From Lachnospiraceae bacterium (GTDB lineage: Bacteria; Bacillota; Clostridia; Lachnospirales; Lachnospiraceae), in contig CAJTAL010000007.1 of the NCBI GenBank assembly GCA_910574285.1, forward strand, positions 1 to 64,000: DNA of 64,000 nucleotides, written 5' to 3'. A program made the translations under genes and the position numbers. Each line of letters starts with the position of its first letter. Position 1 is the stretch's first letter. Below, piece by piece: positions 16,240 through 26,413 of the stretch. Under the pieces are notes generated by a model. The model worked only from the letters and a program-made list of their open reading frames with translations. It was not told where the DNA came from and ran no database searches.

Positions 16240-17505
16240 ATGAAGAGAAATGTTATTGTGGGGCAGTCAGGAGGACCGACAGCAGCGATTAATTCCAGTC
16301 TTGCGGGAGTGTATCGTACTGCCAAGGACCGTGGAGCGCAGAAGGTATATGGAATGCTTCATGGCGTGCAGGGACTGTTAGAAGAGAATTATATTGATCT
16401 GGCAGATCATATCAAGACTGAGCTGGATGTAGAGCTGTTGAAGAGGACGCCGGCTGCATTCCTGGGATCATGCCGTTATAAGCTTCCGGAGATTCACGAG
16501 AACCGCGAGGTTTATGATAAGATATTTGAGATTCTGGAGAAGCTTGATATTGAGGCATTTATCTATATCGGCGGAAATGATTCTATGGATACAATTAAAA
16601 AGTTGTCCGATTATGCAATCATTACCGGATTTTCTACAAGATTTATCGGATGTCCGAAGACGATTGATAATGACCTTGCCCTGACAGATCATACGCCGGG
16701 ATATGGAAGCGCGGCAAAATATATCGGTACGTCTATGAAGGAGATCATCCGTGACAGTTTCTGTCTGGAGACGGAGAACGGAATTGTTACGATCGTGGAG
16801 ATCATGGGACGTAACGCAGGATGGCTGACGGGTTCGGCATCATTATCCATGGGAGAGGACTGTGAAGGTCCGGACATGATCTATCTGCCGGAGATTACTT
16901 TTGACGTAAGGGCATTTGGAGAGAAAGTAAGAGAATTACTGGAGAAGAAGACGTCTATCGTGGTTGCGGTATCTGAAGGAATCCGTACGGAAGACGGAAC
17001 CTATGTATGTGAGCTTGGCAACAGCATTGATTTTGTCGATGCGTTCGGACACAAGCAGTTGTCAGGAACGGCTTCTTATCTTGCAAGCTATATCGCGGGT
17101 GAGATCGGATGCAAGACTCGTGCGATCGAACTCAGCACACTGCAGCGTTCTGCCTCACACGCGGCGTCACGTGTAGATATTCTTGAAGCTTACCAGGTAG
17201 GCGGTGCGGCTGTGAAAGCGGCTGACGAGGGAGATACCGGTAAGATGGTAGTACTTCAGAGATTGTCTGACGATCCGTACCAGTGCGGAACTGAGGTGAA
17301 GGATGTCCACAAGATTGCGAACGATGAGAAGCTCGTCCCGAGAGAGTGGGTAAATGAAGAGGGAACATATGTTACAAATGAATTTATCTCTTATGTAAGA
17401 CCTCTGATCCAGGGCGATGTGTCACCGGTTATGGTAGACGGTATTCCGAGACATCTTTATACTCCAAGAGAGTTAAGCTACAGACAGAATAAAGGCAACC
17501 TGTAG
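16240..17505 (+). CDS. pfp: PPi-dependent 6-phosphofructokinase
   Basis: This 421-residue glycolytic enzyme phosphorylates fructose-6-phosphate. It reads GQSGGPTAAINSSLAGVY, FIYIGGNDSMDTIKKLSDY, FIGCPKTIDNDLALTDHTPG and IMGRNAGWLTGSASL. In ATP-dependent enzymes the second motif is GGDGS; the change to GGNDS together with the lysine in PKTIDND marks pyrophosphate as phosphoryl donor (established for the PPi-PFK group). The length fits the longer PPi-dependent class. The start follows AGAAAGAAGGGG. A strong terminator follows at 17514. The gene is monocistronic. Confidence 0.92.
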   Translation: MKRNVIVGQSGGPTAAINSSLAGVYRTAKDRGAQKVYGMLHGVQGLLEENYIDLADHIKTELDVELLKRTPAAFLGSCRYKLPEIHENREVYDKIFEILEKLDIEAFIYIGGNDSMDTIKKLSDYAIITGFSTRFIGCPKTIDNDLALTDHTPGYGSAAKYIGTSMKEIIRDSFCLETENGIVTIVEIMGRNAGWLTGSASLSMGEDCEGPDMIYLPEITFDVRAFGEKVRELLEKKTSIVVAVSEGIRTEDGTYVCELGNSIDFVDAFGHKQLSGTASYLASYIAGEIGCKTRAIELSTLQRSASHAASRVDILEAYQVGGAAVKAADEGDTGKMVVLQRLSDDPYQCGTEVKDVHKIANDEKLVPREWVNEEGTYVTNEFISYVRPLIQGDVSPVMVDGIPRHLYTPRELSYRQNKGNL

Positions 17506-17513
17506 GATTTTTT

Positions 17514-17562
17514 ATACAAGTACTTTTTTGAATCGGTTTCGAGAAAGTACTTGTATTTTTTT
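17514..17562 (+). terminator. Intrinsic terminator after pfp
   Basis: ATACAAGTACTTT pairs with AAAGTACTTGTAT over a 17-base loop, followed by seven T. Confidence 0.88.
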
Positions 17563-17720
17563 CGGAAAGCGAGTAATATATAAATTACTCTGATATCTAT
17601 GATTCATTCTGATATTTATAAAAATCTCAAGTTTATTCAAAAGTATCGCAGGAATCTGTTTTCTTAATAATTCCAAAATATGTCATTTAGAATAAGTGTG
17701 TTGAAAGAGAGGCGGCGCGA

Positions 17721-19241
17721 GTGGCGGAAAAAGAAGGATATGATGTGCTTCGTCTGATTGAGCACGGACAGACGTGTTATATAAGTTCGGAGTATGCCGG
17801 CGGGAAAGTTTTGGCCGGCTGGCTGAAAATTCATCCCAATATTACAAAAGAGCGGTTGTTTTTATTGATTCGGGACATTACGAATCAGTTGTGTATGATC
17901 CACAGATGCAGGAAAAAACCTTATTATCAGTTTGTCAATCCATACAGTATCGTGATTACGGAAGAAGGAGAGGTTTATTTTCTTGATCTGGAAGCAGGAT
18001 CGAATGAAGAGCAGTTAAGGCTTATGCAGAAACGCGCTGTAAGAGAAGCTTTTCTTCCTCCCGAAGAACCGTACTATCAGAAAGCATCTTTAGAGTTAGA
18101 CATCTATGGTCTGGGGAAGACGATACAATATGTCCTGGCTATGGCAAAGCCGATTCCCGCACTGTGTAAAAGGGAAGAAAGAAAATTTCTGAGAATCATA
18201 TCAAGGTGTCTGAACAACAATTCCAGAATGTCATATAAGAATATATCGGAGATCCGCAGAAGTATCCCAAGGTATATACAGAAGACAAAACCAGATATTC
18301 GTGTAAAGAAGAAAGTTTTATTTGTATGTGCGGCGATATCTTTTTTGGCTGCCGTATGGAAGATAAACGGGACGGAAAAGAACCCGCTGATGCTTCCGGA
18401 AGAATTGGAACTAAGTGAGGCAGGAGAGGCGGCGGGAGAAGATAAAAAAGGCGAAGACACAGAAGTTATGATGTCAGATGAAAGAGAACTGCGTATAGAA
18501 CTTGCGATCTTATATATATTGAATGTGGAGGACTACGAGAAAGGCTTGGAATATCTGAAAGGAATCGGAAGTGAATATGTTTCGGCCAGAAATCTAAGGG
18601 CGGCTGCCAGGGCGCTTCTTGGCGATAAGAGGGAACTTACGGAATTGGCGGAGGGGTCGGAGATGGAGCTTCGGGAGTTGGAGGGCAGTATATCGGAAGA
18701 GCAGCTTCTGGGGTATTATCAATGTCTGCTTAAAGGATATGCTCTGCTTGATACAGAACAGGCATCAAGGATAGTTCTTTCTCTGGGAGAATCCTGTATG
18801 GAACGTTTGGAAGAAGACAGAGAGGAAAGCAGGGAAAGTGGGGAAAGAAGTGCAAAAGAAACGGAGATAAGGAGGTATATGGCGGCAGCCTCGGAGAAAA
18901 TTGGAGAATTTGAAGAGGCGGCACATATCTGTGAAGAGCTGCTGAAGCTGGAAGAAGATGAGGAAAAGAGGGAAGAGCTGTATTGTAAAACTGCTATATT
19001 ATATGAGGAATGCGGACAGAACGGCAAGGCCGGCGATATCTGCGTACAGGGTATCAAAGAATTAAGTGATTCGGAAGAACTCAGGGTTATGCATATACGG
19101 ATGTTGTATGAGGATGCTTCTGTGGACAGAGCGTTCTGTGCGCAGATGGCAGAAGAATATGTCCGGCAGATGCCAGGTCTTCAGGAGAATGAAGATTTTC
19201 AGAAGCTGCGTTTCACATATATGCCGGAGGACGAAGGTTGA
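17721..19241 (+). CDS. Membrane pseudokinase with C-terminal TPR-like domain
   Basis: This 506-residue protein starts at GTG 17721 after GAGAGG. Residues 1-190 resemble a protein-kinase fold that has lost its catalytic residues. QFVNPYSIVITEEGEVYFLD stands where HRDLKP..N and DFG are expected, and neither the catalytic Asp nor a glycine-rich loop is seen. DIYGLGKTIQYVL matches the DV.S.G.....L helix of kinases. A single membrane segment (VLFVCAAISFLAAVW, about 202-217) follows. The remaining 280 residues are acidic and helical, with TPR-like repeats (EKIGEFEEAAHICEELLKLE). The layout recalls EssB-type pseudokinases of type VII secretion, but no secretion genes are nearby. Function unknown. 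Confidence 0.65.
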   Translation: MAEKEGYDVLRLIEHGQTCYISSEYAGGKVLAGWLKIHPNITKERLFLLIRDITNQLCMIHRCRKKPYYQFVNPYSIVITEEGEVYFLDLEAGSNEEQLRLMQKRAVREAFLPPEEPYYQKASLELDIYGLGKTIQYVLAMAKPIPALCKREERKFLRIISRCLNNNSRMSYKNISEIRRSIPRYIQKTKPDIRVKKKVLFVCAAISFLAAVWKINGTEKNPLMLPEELELSEAGEAAGEDKKGEDTEVMMSDERELRIELAILYILNVEDYEKGLEYLKGIGSEYVSARNLRAAARALLGDKRELTELAEGSEMELRELEGSISEEQLLGYYQCLLKGYALLDTEQASRIVLSLGESCMERLEEDREESRESGERSAKETEIRRYMAAASEKIGEFEEAAHICEELLKLEEDEEKREELYCKTAILYEECGQNGKAGDICVQGIKELSDSEELRVMHIRMLYEDASVDRAFCAQMAEEYVRQMPGLQENEDFQKLRFTYMPEDEG

Positions 19242-19300
19242 AGAGACAGGGCGTAAAATAATATTTGTAAAAAGATGTTTGTAAAAATGGTGCAAAATAG

Positions 19301-19329
19301 TTGTGGATTTTGCTGTGATATGGTATAGT
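19301..19329 (+). promoter_or_regulatory. Promoter of the glycerol regulon
   Basis: TTGTGG (19301-19306)-17 bases-TATAGT (19324-19329). Confidence 0.55.
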
Positions 19330-19359
19330 TATCATAAATCCGAAGATGCGATGAGACGG

Positions 19360-19410
19360 GAGAGCGAATAATCACAACAGAAATGTTGTTTTATTTTGCT
19401 CTCTTCTTTT
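19360..19410 (+). promoter_or_regulatory. Leader terminator/antiterminator, probable GlpP target
   Basis: GAGAGC-AATAA-AACA pairs with TGTT-TTATT-GCTCTC, followed by TTCTTTT, in the transcribed leader about 30 bases after the predicted start. The GlpP antiterminator gene is the first gene downstream. Antitermination at such leaders with glycerol-3-phosphate is established for Bacillus GlpP. Control of this one is inferred. Confidence 0.6.
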
Positions 19411-19451
19411 CTGATATGCGGTTGTTATGGAGGAAAGAAGGACGAAAGAAG

Positions 19452-20021
19452 ATGGACAGTAGATATTATAATGCGATAGAGGGAAATCCGGTAATCGCCG
19501 CGGTAAAGGATCAGGAGGGATTGGAAAAGTGCTGTGGGCTGGAGGATATCCAAGTGGTTTTTATCCTGTTCGGCGATATCTGTTCTATTGGAGAGATTGT
19601 CAGCCGTGTGAGGAAGAGCGGCAAGCTTGCTATGGTACATCTGGATCTGGTTACGGGCTTGAGTTCGAAGGAGATTGCGGTAGATTACATCAAGGATAAT
19701 ACCGGAGCCGACGGTATTATTACGACGAAGCCGCAGTTGATTAAGCGGGGAAGAGAATTGTCGATGTGTACGATATTGAGATATTTCTTGATTGATTCTA
19801 TGGCGGTGGAGAATATCCGGTATCAGCAGCGTACGGTCAAACCGGATTTTATAGAGGTGCTGCCGGGACTCATGCCGCAGATTATTGATAAAATAAGCAG
19901 ATTATCCAGGATACCTATCATCGCGGGAGGACTGATCACCGATAAGGAATCTGTTCTGGGGGCTCTTGCGGCAGGGGCGATTGCTGTTTCTACAACGAAT
20001 CAGGATGTGTGGAGGATGTAG
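19452..20021 (+). CDS. glpP: Glycerol-3-phosphate-responsive antiterminator
   Basis: This 189-residue GlpP-family protein has a TIM-barrel-like fold. In Bacillus it binds glycerol-3-phosphate and stabilises leader RNA so that transcription passes the leader terminator. Signature parts are NPVIAAVKDQEGLEKC, VHLDLVTGLSSKEIAVDYIK, GADGIITTKPQLIKRG, VEVLPGLMP-like IEVLPGLMPQIIDKI, and PIIAGGLITDKESVLGALAA. ATG 19452 follows GAAGGA at 9 bases; the longer in-frame start at 19383 lies inside the terminator hairpin. It is the first gene of the glycerol cluster and lies 60 bases before glpK. Confidence 0.92.
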   Translation: MDSRYYNAIEGNPVIAAVKDQEGLEKCCGLEDIQVVFILFGDICSIGEIVSRVRKSGKLAMVHLDLVTGLSSKEIAVDYIKDNTGADGIITTKPQLIKRGRELSMCTILRYFLIDSMAVENIRYQQRTVKPDFIEVLPGLMPQIIDKISRLSRIPIIAGGLITDKESVLGALAAGAIAVSTTNQDVWRM

Positions 20022-21588
<1,567 letters not shown>

Positions 21589-21590
<2 letters not shown>

Positions 21591-21636
21591 AATCGGGAAC
21601 AGAATTGGGAATAGAATCAGGAACAGAATAGAGAAT
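21589..21636 (+). repeat. Four 12-bp tandem repeats after the glpK stop
   Basis: Units AGAATCGGGAAC, AGAATTGGGAAT, AGAATCAGGAAC and AGAATAGAGAAT start within the glpK stop codon. Confidence 0.85.
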
Positions 21637-21647
21637 TGCGCGAGAGA

Positions 21648-21703
21648 AGAGCCAGGCAATGACCGCATTGAAAAAGATGCGTCTGTTTGCCGGGCTCTTT
21701 TTT
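21648..21703 (+). terminator. Intrinsic terminator after glpK
   Basis: AGAGCCAGGCAA pairs with TTTGCCGGGCTCT across a 26-base loop, followed by TTTTT. Confidence 0.7.
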
Positions 21704-21727
21704 ATCGAAGGGGAAATGTCGTGCAGG

Positions 21728-21757
21728 TTGCCGATATGTGGATATCATTAGTATAAA
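21728..21757 (+). promoter_or_regulatory. Possible promoter of the glpA operon
   Basis: TTGCCG (21728-21733) with TATAAA (21752-21757) 18 bases on, between the glpK terminator and the flavoprotein gene. Confidence 0.4.
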
Positions 21758-21791
21758 GTGAATTCCGGAAGGGAGAAGGAGATAAGAAGAT

Positions 21792-23234
21792 ATGTATGAT
21801 TATGATGTGGTGATTATAGGCGGGGGCGTGTCGGGGTGCGCCGCGGCGCGGGAGCTTTCCCGTTATCAAGTGAATGTGTGTGTATTTGAGAAAGAAGAGG
21901 ATGTATGCTGCGGAACTTCCAAGGCCAACAGCGGAATCGTCCATGCCGGGTATGACGCGCCGGAAGGTTCCTTAAAGGCTGAGATGAACCTGAGGGGAAA
22001 TGAAATGATGGAGACATTGGCAGAAGAGCTGGATATTCCATTTAAGCGCAACGGTTCTCTGGTGCTGTGCCTGAATCAGCAGGATATGCCGAGGCTTGAG
22101 GAATTGTATAACCGGGGAATCGCAAACGGGGTGAAAGGGCTTCGGATTTTGAATCGGGAAGAGGTGCTGGAAAAGGAGCCGAACGTTGCGGACGGAGTCT
22201 TTGCGGCGCTGTATGCGCCGACGGCGGGAATCGTATGTCCCTTTGAGTTAAATATTGCGTTGGCCGAGAATGCGAATGTGAACGGCGTAGAGTTCCGCTT
22301 TGAGACCGAAGTACAGGAGATCAGGAAGCTGGAAGAAGGATATGAACTGATTACGAATCAGGGCGGATTTAAAACCAGGTATGTGGTGAATGCGGCAGGG
22401 GTGTATGCAGACCGGTTCCATAACATGGTCAGCGCTGATAAGATCCATATTACCGCGAGAAGAGGAGACTACTGCCTGCTGGATAAAAGCGCCGGGAACC
22501 ATGTGAAGAGTACGGTGTTCACGCTGCCGGGAGAGTTTGGAAAAGGAGTTCTCGCAGCGCCGACATCACATGGCAATCTGATTCTGGGTCCGACGGCGAT
22601 AGATATCGAAGATAAGGAAGGAACGAATACCACCAGAGAAGGACTTGACCAGGTATTGGGAAAGGTGGGTATGAGTGTAAAGAATATTCCGATGAGGCAG
22701 GTGATCACGTCGTTCGCGGGACTTCGTGCACATGAAGACGGGGATGAATTTATTATAGAGGAAGTAAGAGACGCCAAAGGATTTATCGACTGCGCAGGCA
22801 TCGAATCGCCGGGGCTTACCAGTTGTCCGGCCATAGGAGTGCGGATCGCAGATATGATAAAAGAAGGTATGGGATTGGAGGAGAAGGAAGATTTCACGGC
22901 GGTAAGAAAAGGAATCCTGAAACCGGAAACCCTCGGGAAAGAGGAACGTGACGCGCTGATACGGGAGAATCCGGCATATGGGAATATCATCTGTCGTTGT
23001 GAGATGATCACAGAGGGTGAGATTATAGACGCCATTCACAGACCTCTCGGAGCAAAATCCCTGGATGGAGTAAAGCGGAGGACAAGAGCGGGAATGGGAC
23101 GCTGCCAGTCTGGCTTCTGTTCCCCGAGGACGATGGAGATTCTGGCAAGAGAGCGGCACATGGATATCCGTGAGGTCACAAAATCAGGCGGAAATTCACG
23201 GATCGTCGTCGGAACAAATAAGGATGCGTTATAG
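21792..23234 (+). CDS. GlpA-like FAD-dependent glycerol-3-phosphate dehydrogenase with BFD-type Fe-S domain
   Basis: This 480-residue flavoprotein starts with the FAD-binding DVVIIGGGVSGCAAARELSR. It has GTSKANSGIVHAGYDAPEGS, which is typical of the GlpA/LhgO branch of DAO-type oxidoreductases. The last 90 residues are a BFD-like [2Fe-2S] domain: IICRCEMITEGEI ... GRCQSGFCSPR, with four cysteines. In the glycerol setting it would oxidise glycerol-3-phosphate to dihydroxyacetone phosphate. The partner flavoprotein at 23348 and the DUF1667 protein at 24625 follow, a combination common in Firmicutes glycerol clusters. A GAAGGAGA ribosome site precedes the ATG. A hydroxyglutarate-type substrate is less likely given glpP/glpK next door. 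Confidence 0.88.
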   Translation: MYDYDVVIIGGGVSGCAAARELSRYQVNVCVFEKEEDVCCGTSKANSGIVHAGYDAPEGSLKAEMNLRGNEMMETLAEELDIPFKRNGSLVLCLNQQDMPRLEELYNRGIANGVKGLRILNREEVLEKEPNVADGVFAALYAPTAGIVCPFELNIALAENANVNGVEFRFETEVQEIRKLEEGYELITNQGGFKTRYVVNAAGVYADRFHNMVSADKIHITARRGDYCLLDKSAGNHVKSTVFTLPGEFGKGVLAAPTSHGNLILGPTAIDIEDKEGTNTTREGLDQVLGKVGMSVKNIPMRQVITSFAGLRAHEDGDEFIIEEVRDAKGFIDCAGIESPGLTSCPAIGVRIADMIKEGMGLEEKEDFTAVRKGILKPETLGKEERDALIRENPAYGNIICRCEMITEGEIIDAIHRPLGAKSLDGVKRRTRAGMGRCQSGFCSPRTMEILARERHMDIREVTKSGGNSRIVVGTNKDAL

Positions 23235-23347
23235 ATTCCGGGGATATAAAAGAGGTACAAGATATAAGAGACAGGATAGATTCCGGGCAGCGGGAAAATC
23301 AGACGGCTGGCAAATATATAGTAATGAATAGAGGATGGAGACGGCTT

Positions 23348-24619
23348 ATGGAAAATTATGATATTGTAATTATAGGAGGAGGACCGGCGGGGCTTGCAGC
23401 GGCGGTTTCGGCGAGAGAGCAGGGGATAGACCGGGTATTGATACTGGAGCGGGACAGGGAACTTGGAGGAATTCTGAACCAGTGTATACACAATGGGTTC
23501 GGACTGCACACATTTAAGGAGGAACTGACCGGTCCCGAGTATGCCGGCAGGTTCATCGCCCAGGTTGAGGAGCATAATATCGAGTATAAGTTAAATACGA
23601 TGGTTATGGATATCAGCCGGGATAAAGTGGTGACCGCCATGAACCGGGAGGAAAGATTGTTCGAGATTCAGGCAAAGGCGGTGATTCTTGCCATGGGGTG
23701 CAGGGAACGGGCGAGAGGAGCTTTGAATATACCGGGATATCGCCCGGCAGGGATATTCTCGGCGGGAACCGCGCAGAGGCTGGTGAATATGGAAGGATAT
23801 ATGCCCGGAAGAGAAGTGGTGATCCTGGGTTCCGGCGATATCGGGCTTATTATGGCAAGGAGAATGACGCTGGAGGGAGCACGCGTGAAAGTCGTGGCGG
23901 AACTTATGCCCTATTCCGGAGGACTGAAACGAAATATCGTCCAATGCCTGGATGATTATGGAATCCCGCTGAAGCTCAGCCATACGGTGGTTGATATCAA
24001 GGGAAAGGAACGACTTGAAGGGATTACCCTCGCCGAGGTTGACAGTAAGGGAAAACCGATTCCCGGTACGGAGGAGTTCTATTCCTGCGATACCCTGTTG
24101 TTATCCGTAGGATTGATTCCCGAGAACGAGCTGTCGGGAGGTATGGGAGTAGAGCTGAATCCGGTTACTTCAGGCCCCAGGGTAAATGAGAGTCTCGAGA
24201 CAAATATAGAAGGCGTATTCGCATGCGGAAATGTACTTCATGTACATGACCTTGTGGATTTTGTATCGGAAGAAGCAAAAGCCGCGGGGAAGAATGCGGC
24301 GGCATATGTCCTGAACCGTTATCCGCAGCATGCGGATGGAACGAAGTGTGTCCCCTTAAAGGCAGAAGCCGGAGTACGCTATACTGTTCCGGAGAAGATC
24401 TGTCCGGAGCGTATGGATGATCAGTTGAAAGTACGTTTCCGCGTGGGAAATGTATACAAGAACTGCTGCATCAGCGTGTACTTTGACGATAAGAGGATCA
24501 TCCATAAGAAGAAAGCGGTTGTCGCACCGGGAGAGATGGAAGAGGTGGTGCTTACGAAAGAGCAGCTTCTGGAAGCGCCAGCGCTTCAGACGATTATTGT
24601 AAAGTTAGAGGAGGCATAG
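23348..24619 (+). CDS. FAD/NAD(P)-dependent oxidoreductase, partner of the GlpA-like protein
   Basis: From ATG 23348 the protein has 423 residues. It has an FAD site (YDIVIIGGGPAGLAAAVSAR), a pyridine-nucleotide site (VVILGSGDIGLIMARRMTLE), the redox-protein stretch LGGILNQCIHNGFGLHTF, and the FAD-closing GVFACGNVLHVHDLVDFVSE. The tail (SVYFDDKRIIHKKKAVVAPG) is a short beta domain. Proteins of this kind sit between GlpA and DUF1667 genes in clostridial glycerol loci and probably pass electrons from glycerol-3-phosphate to NAD(P) or the membrane. It ends 5 bases before the DUF1667 gene. An earlier in-frame start at 23324 is less well placed. Confidence 0.87.
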   Translation: MENYDIVIIGGGPAGLAAAVSAREQGIDRVLILERDRELGGILNQCIHNGFGLHTFKEELTGPEYAGRFIAQVEEHNIEYKLNTMVMDISRDKVVTAMNREERLFEIQAKAVILAMGCRERARGALNIPGYRPAGIFSAGTAQRLVNMEGYMPGREVVILGSGDIGLIMARRMTLEGARVKVVAELMPYSGGLKRNIVQCLDDYGIPLKLSHTVVDIKGKERLEGITLAEVDSKGKPIPGTEEFYSCDTLLLSVGLIPENELSGGMGVELNPVTSGPRVNESLETNIEGVFACGNVLHVHDLVDFVSEEAKAAGKNAAAYVLNRYPQHADGTKCVPLKAEAGVRYTVPEKICPERMDDQLKVRFRVGNVYKNCCISVYFDDKRIIHKKKAVVAPGEMEEVVLTKEQLLEAPALQTIIVKLEEA

Positions 24620-24624
24620 AGAGA

Positions 24625-24990
24625 ATGGAAGAGAAGAAGTTGATATGTATCAATTGTCCCCTGGGATGCGCGCTTACGGTCGCCATGCGGGGGAACGAGA
24701 TTGAAGCCGTGAAAGGGAATACCTGCAGGCGGGGAGAGATATATGCCAGAAAGGAACTGACGAATCCTACCCGGATCGTGACGTCCACGGTGCGGGTGAT
24801 CAAAGGATGCGACCATATGGTCTCGGTGAAGACGAAAGAGGATGTTCCGAAGGAAAAGGTATTGGATTGTGTAAAGGTTCTGAAGGAGGTTACTGTCGAA
24901 GCGCCGGTTCGGATCGGGGATGTTATAGTAGATGACGCGGCGGGGACGGGAGTAAGTATCATAGCGACAAAAGATGTGAGAAGGGCGTAA
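24625..24990 (+). CDS. DUF1667 cysteine-motif protein of the glycerol operon
   Basis: This 121-residue protein begins MEEKKLICINCPLGCALTVA, followed by VKGNTCRRGEIYARKELTNP. The four cysteines (C-x2-C-x3-C ... C) suit a metal or iron-sulfur site. The rest, TSTVRVIKGCDHMVSVKTKE onward, is the DUF1667 beta-rich domain. It follows the flavoprotein by 5 bases and completes the glpA-like/flavoprotein/DUF1667 unit. It is probably the third subunit, analogous in position to GlpC but unrelated in sequence. Its biochemical role is not established. Confidence 0.88.
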   Translation: MEEKKLICINCPLGCALTVAMRGNEIEAVKGNTCRRGEIYARKELTNPTRIVTSTVRVIKGCDHMVSVKTKEDVPKEKVLDCVKVLKEVTVEAPVRIGDVIVDDAAGTGVSIIATKDVRRA

Positions 24991-25010
24991 AAGACGCCTT
25001 AAAAGGGAGG

Positions 25011-25043
25011 ATGCCGGGTCACCGCTTTCGCAGTGCCCGGCAT
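25011..25043 (+). terminator. Hairpin after the DUF1667 gene
   Basis: ATGCCGGG-CAC pairs with GTG-CCCGGCAT over CGCTTTCGCA. The T-run is poor, so termination is likely but not certain. The next 250 bases are AT-rich with no gene. Confidence 0.5.
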
Positions 25044-25243
25044 GTATTATGAAAAAGTTTATTCGAAAATAGTATGATACTATTGGTCAGTGGTCTGATT
25101 TGTTGATCAAATGTTATATTCTGTATGCTTCATTTGATATATTTAGTATAAGATACACCTGTGAAGAAATAATGTAAAAGTAATGAAAGATTTTTAAAGG
25201 ATAAATGAACAAAATATGAACGTAAGATTTATAAAAGTAATTG

Positions 25244-25272
25244 TTGGAAAATGTAGGAAAATGTTCTATACT
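25244..25272 (+). promoter_or_regulatory. Promoter of the glycosyltransferase gene
   Basis: TTGGAA (25244-25249)-17 bases-TATACT (25267-25272), 37 bases before the start codon. Confidence 0.6.
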
Positions 25273-25309
25273 ATAAAAAGTGTATCTTATGTAAGGAGGA
25301 AAAGAGAGA

Positions 25310-26326
25310 ATGAAGTATATTTCTTTTGCGATCCCGTGTTATAATTCGCAGGATTACATGAGCCGTGCCATTGAGAGTATTCTGACAGGTGGAGAAGAGA
25401 TAGAGATCATTATCGTAAACGATGGTTCCACAGACCGGACATCGGAGATTGCACATGAATACAGGAAGCAGTATCCGGATATTATCAGGGTGATAGATAA
25501 AGAGAATGGCGGGCATGGGGACGCGGTTAACGCAGGGCTTGACAGCGCCAGAGGGAAGTATTTTAAAGTAGTGGACAGTGACGACTGGGTGGATGAAGAG
25601 TCCTTACAGAAGATATTAGAACTGCTTAGAAATCTGGAAGAAGAGGACAGCCAGATCGATATGCTGGTGTCTAATTATGTATATGAGAAGGTGGGGGCAA
25701 GCCATAAGAAATGCATACATTACCGCAACGCGCTTCCCCAGGATGAGGTTTTCCGCTGGGATGATATGGGGCATTTTCACCTGGACCAGTATATTCTGAT
25801 GCATTCGGTCATCTACCGTACGAATATGCTTAAGTTAAGCCAGCTTAAGCTTCCGAAGCATACATTCTATGTGGACAATATCTATGTCTATTATCCGCTT
25901 CCGCATGTCCGGAAAATCTATTATCTGGATGTGGATTTTTACCGGTATTTTATAGGCAGAGACGATCAGTCTGTGAATGAGAGAAACATGATTGCAAGAG
26001 TTGACCAGCAGATATTTGTCACGAAAGAGATGATCGATATGTATGATCTGAGGAAGATTACAAGCAAGAAACTCAGACAGTATATGGTCAATCATCTGGC
26101 GATTATGATGACGGTATCGTCAATTCTCCTGATTCGTTCCAAGACCCGTGAGAATCTTGAGAAGAAGCGGGAATTGTGGACTTATCTTAAGAAGCGGGAT
26201 TTTAAGACGTTCTTAAAGATTCGTTACGGTATCCTGGGGCAGACGATGAATATTCCCGGAAGATCGGGGAGAAAGATATCTTCTCTGGCGTATAGTGTGG
26301 CGAGAAGGATCGTGGGATTTAATTAG
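25310..26326 (+). CDS. Family 2 glycosyltransferase
   Basis: This 338-residue GT-A enzyme begins KYISFAIPCYNSQDYMSRAI. It has the nucleotide-sugar motif IIIVNDGSTDRTSEIAHEYR and the metal-binding VVDSDDWVDEESLQKILEL. The C-terminal third has DVDFYRYFIGRDDQSVNERN, common in clostridial GT2 proteins of the EpsH/WcaA type. No membrane segment is seen. Acceptor and sugar are unknown; surface polysaccharide or teichoic-acid decoration is plausible. The gene is monocistronic with its own promoter and a GGAGG ribosome site. Confidence 0.88.
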   Translation: MKYISFAIPCYNSQDYMSRAIESILTGGEEIEIIIVNDGSTDRTSEIAHEYRKQYPDIIRVIDKENGGHGDAVNAGLDSARGKYFKVVDSDDWVDEESLQKILELLRNLEEEDSQIDMLVSNYVYEKVGASHKKCIHYRNALPQDEVFRWDDMGHFHLDQYILMHSVIYRTNMLKLSQLKLPKHTFYVDNIYVYYPLPHVRKIYYLDVDFYRYFIGRDDQSVNERNMIARVDQQIFVTKEMIDMYDLRKITSKKLRQYMVNHLAIMMTVSSILLIRSKTRENLEKKRELWTYLKKRDFKTFLKIRYGILGQTMNIPGRSGRKISSLAYSVARRIVGFN

Positions 26327-26372
26327 GGGCTTGCTGTATAATATGTCCGTTATGTCGCATAATAAGAGGAAA

Positions 26373-26392
26373 ACATACTCTTAAGAGTGTGT
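26373..26392. promoter_or_regulatory. 20-bp near-perfect palindrome before rubrerythrin
   Basis: ACATACTCTT/AAGAGTGTGT has one mismatch and lies 21 bases before the ATG and downstream of a TATAAT at 26337-26342. It could be an operator or an RNA hairpin sequestering the leader. No regulator is assigned. Confidence 0.45.
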
Positions 26393-26413
26393 CAAGAAGA
26401 AGGAGAGTGTGAC

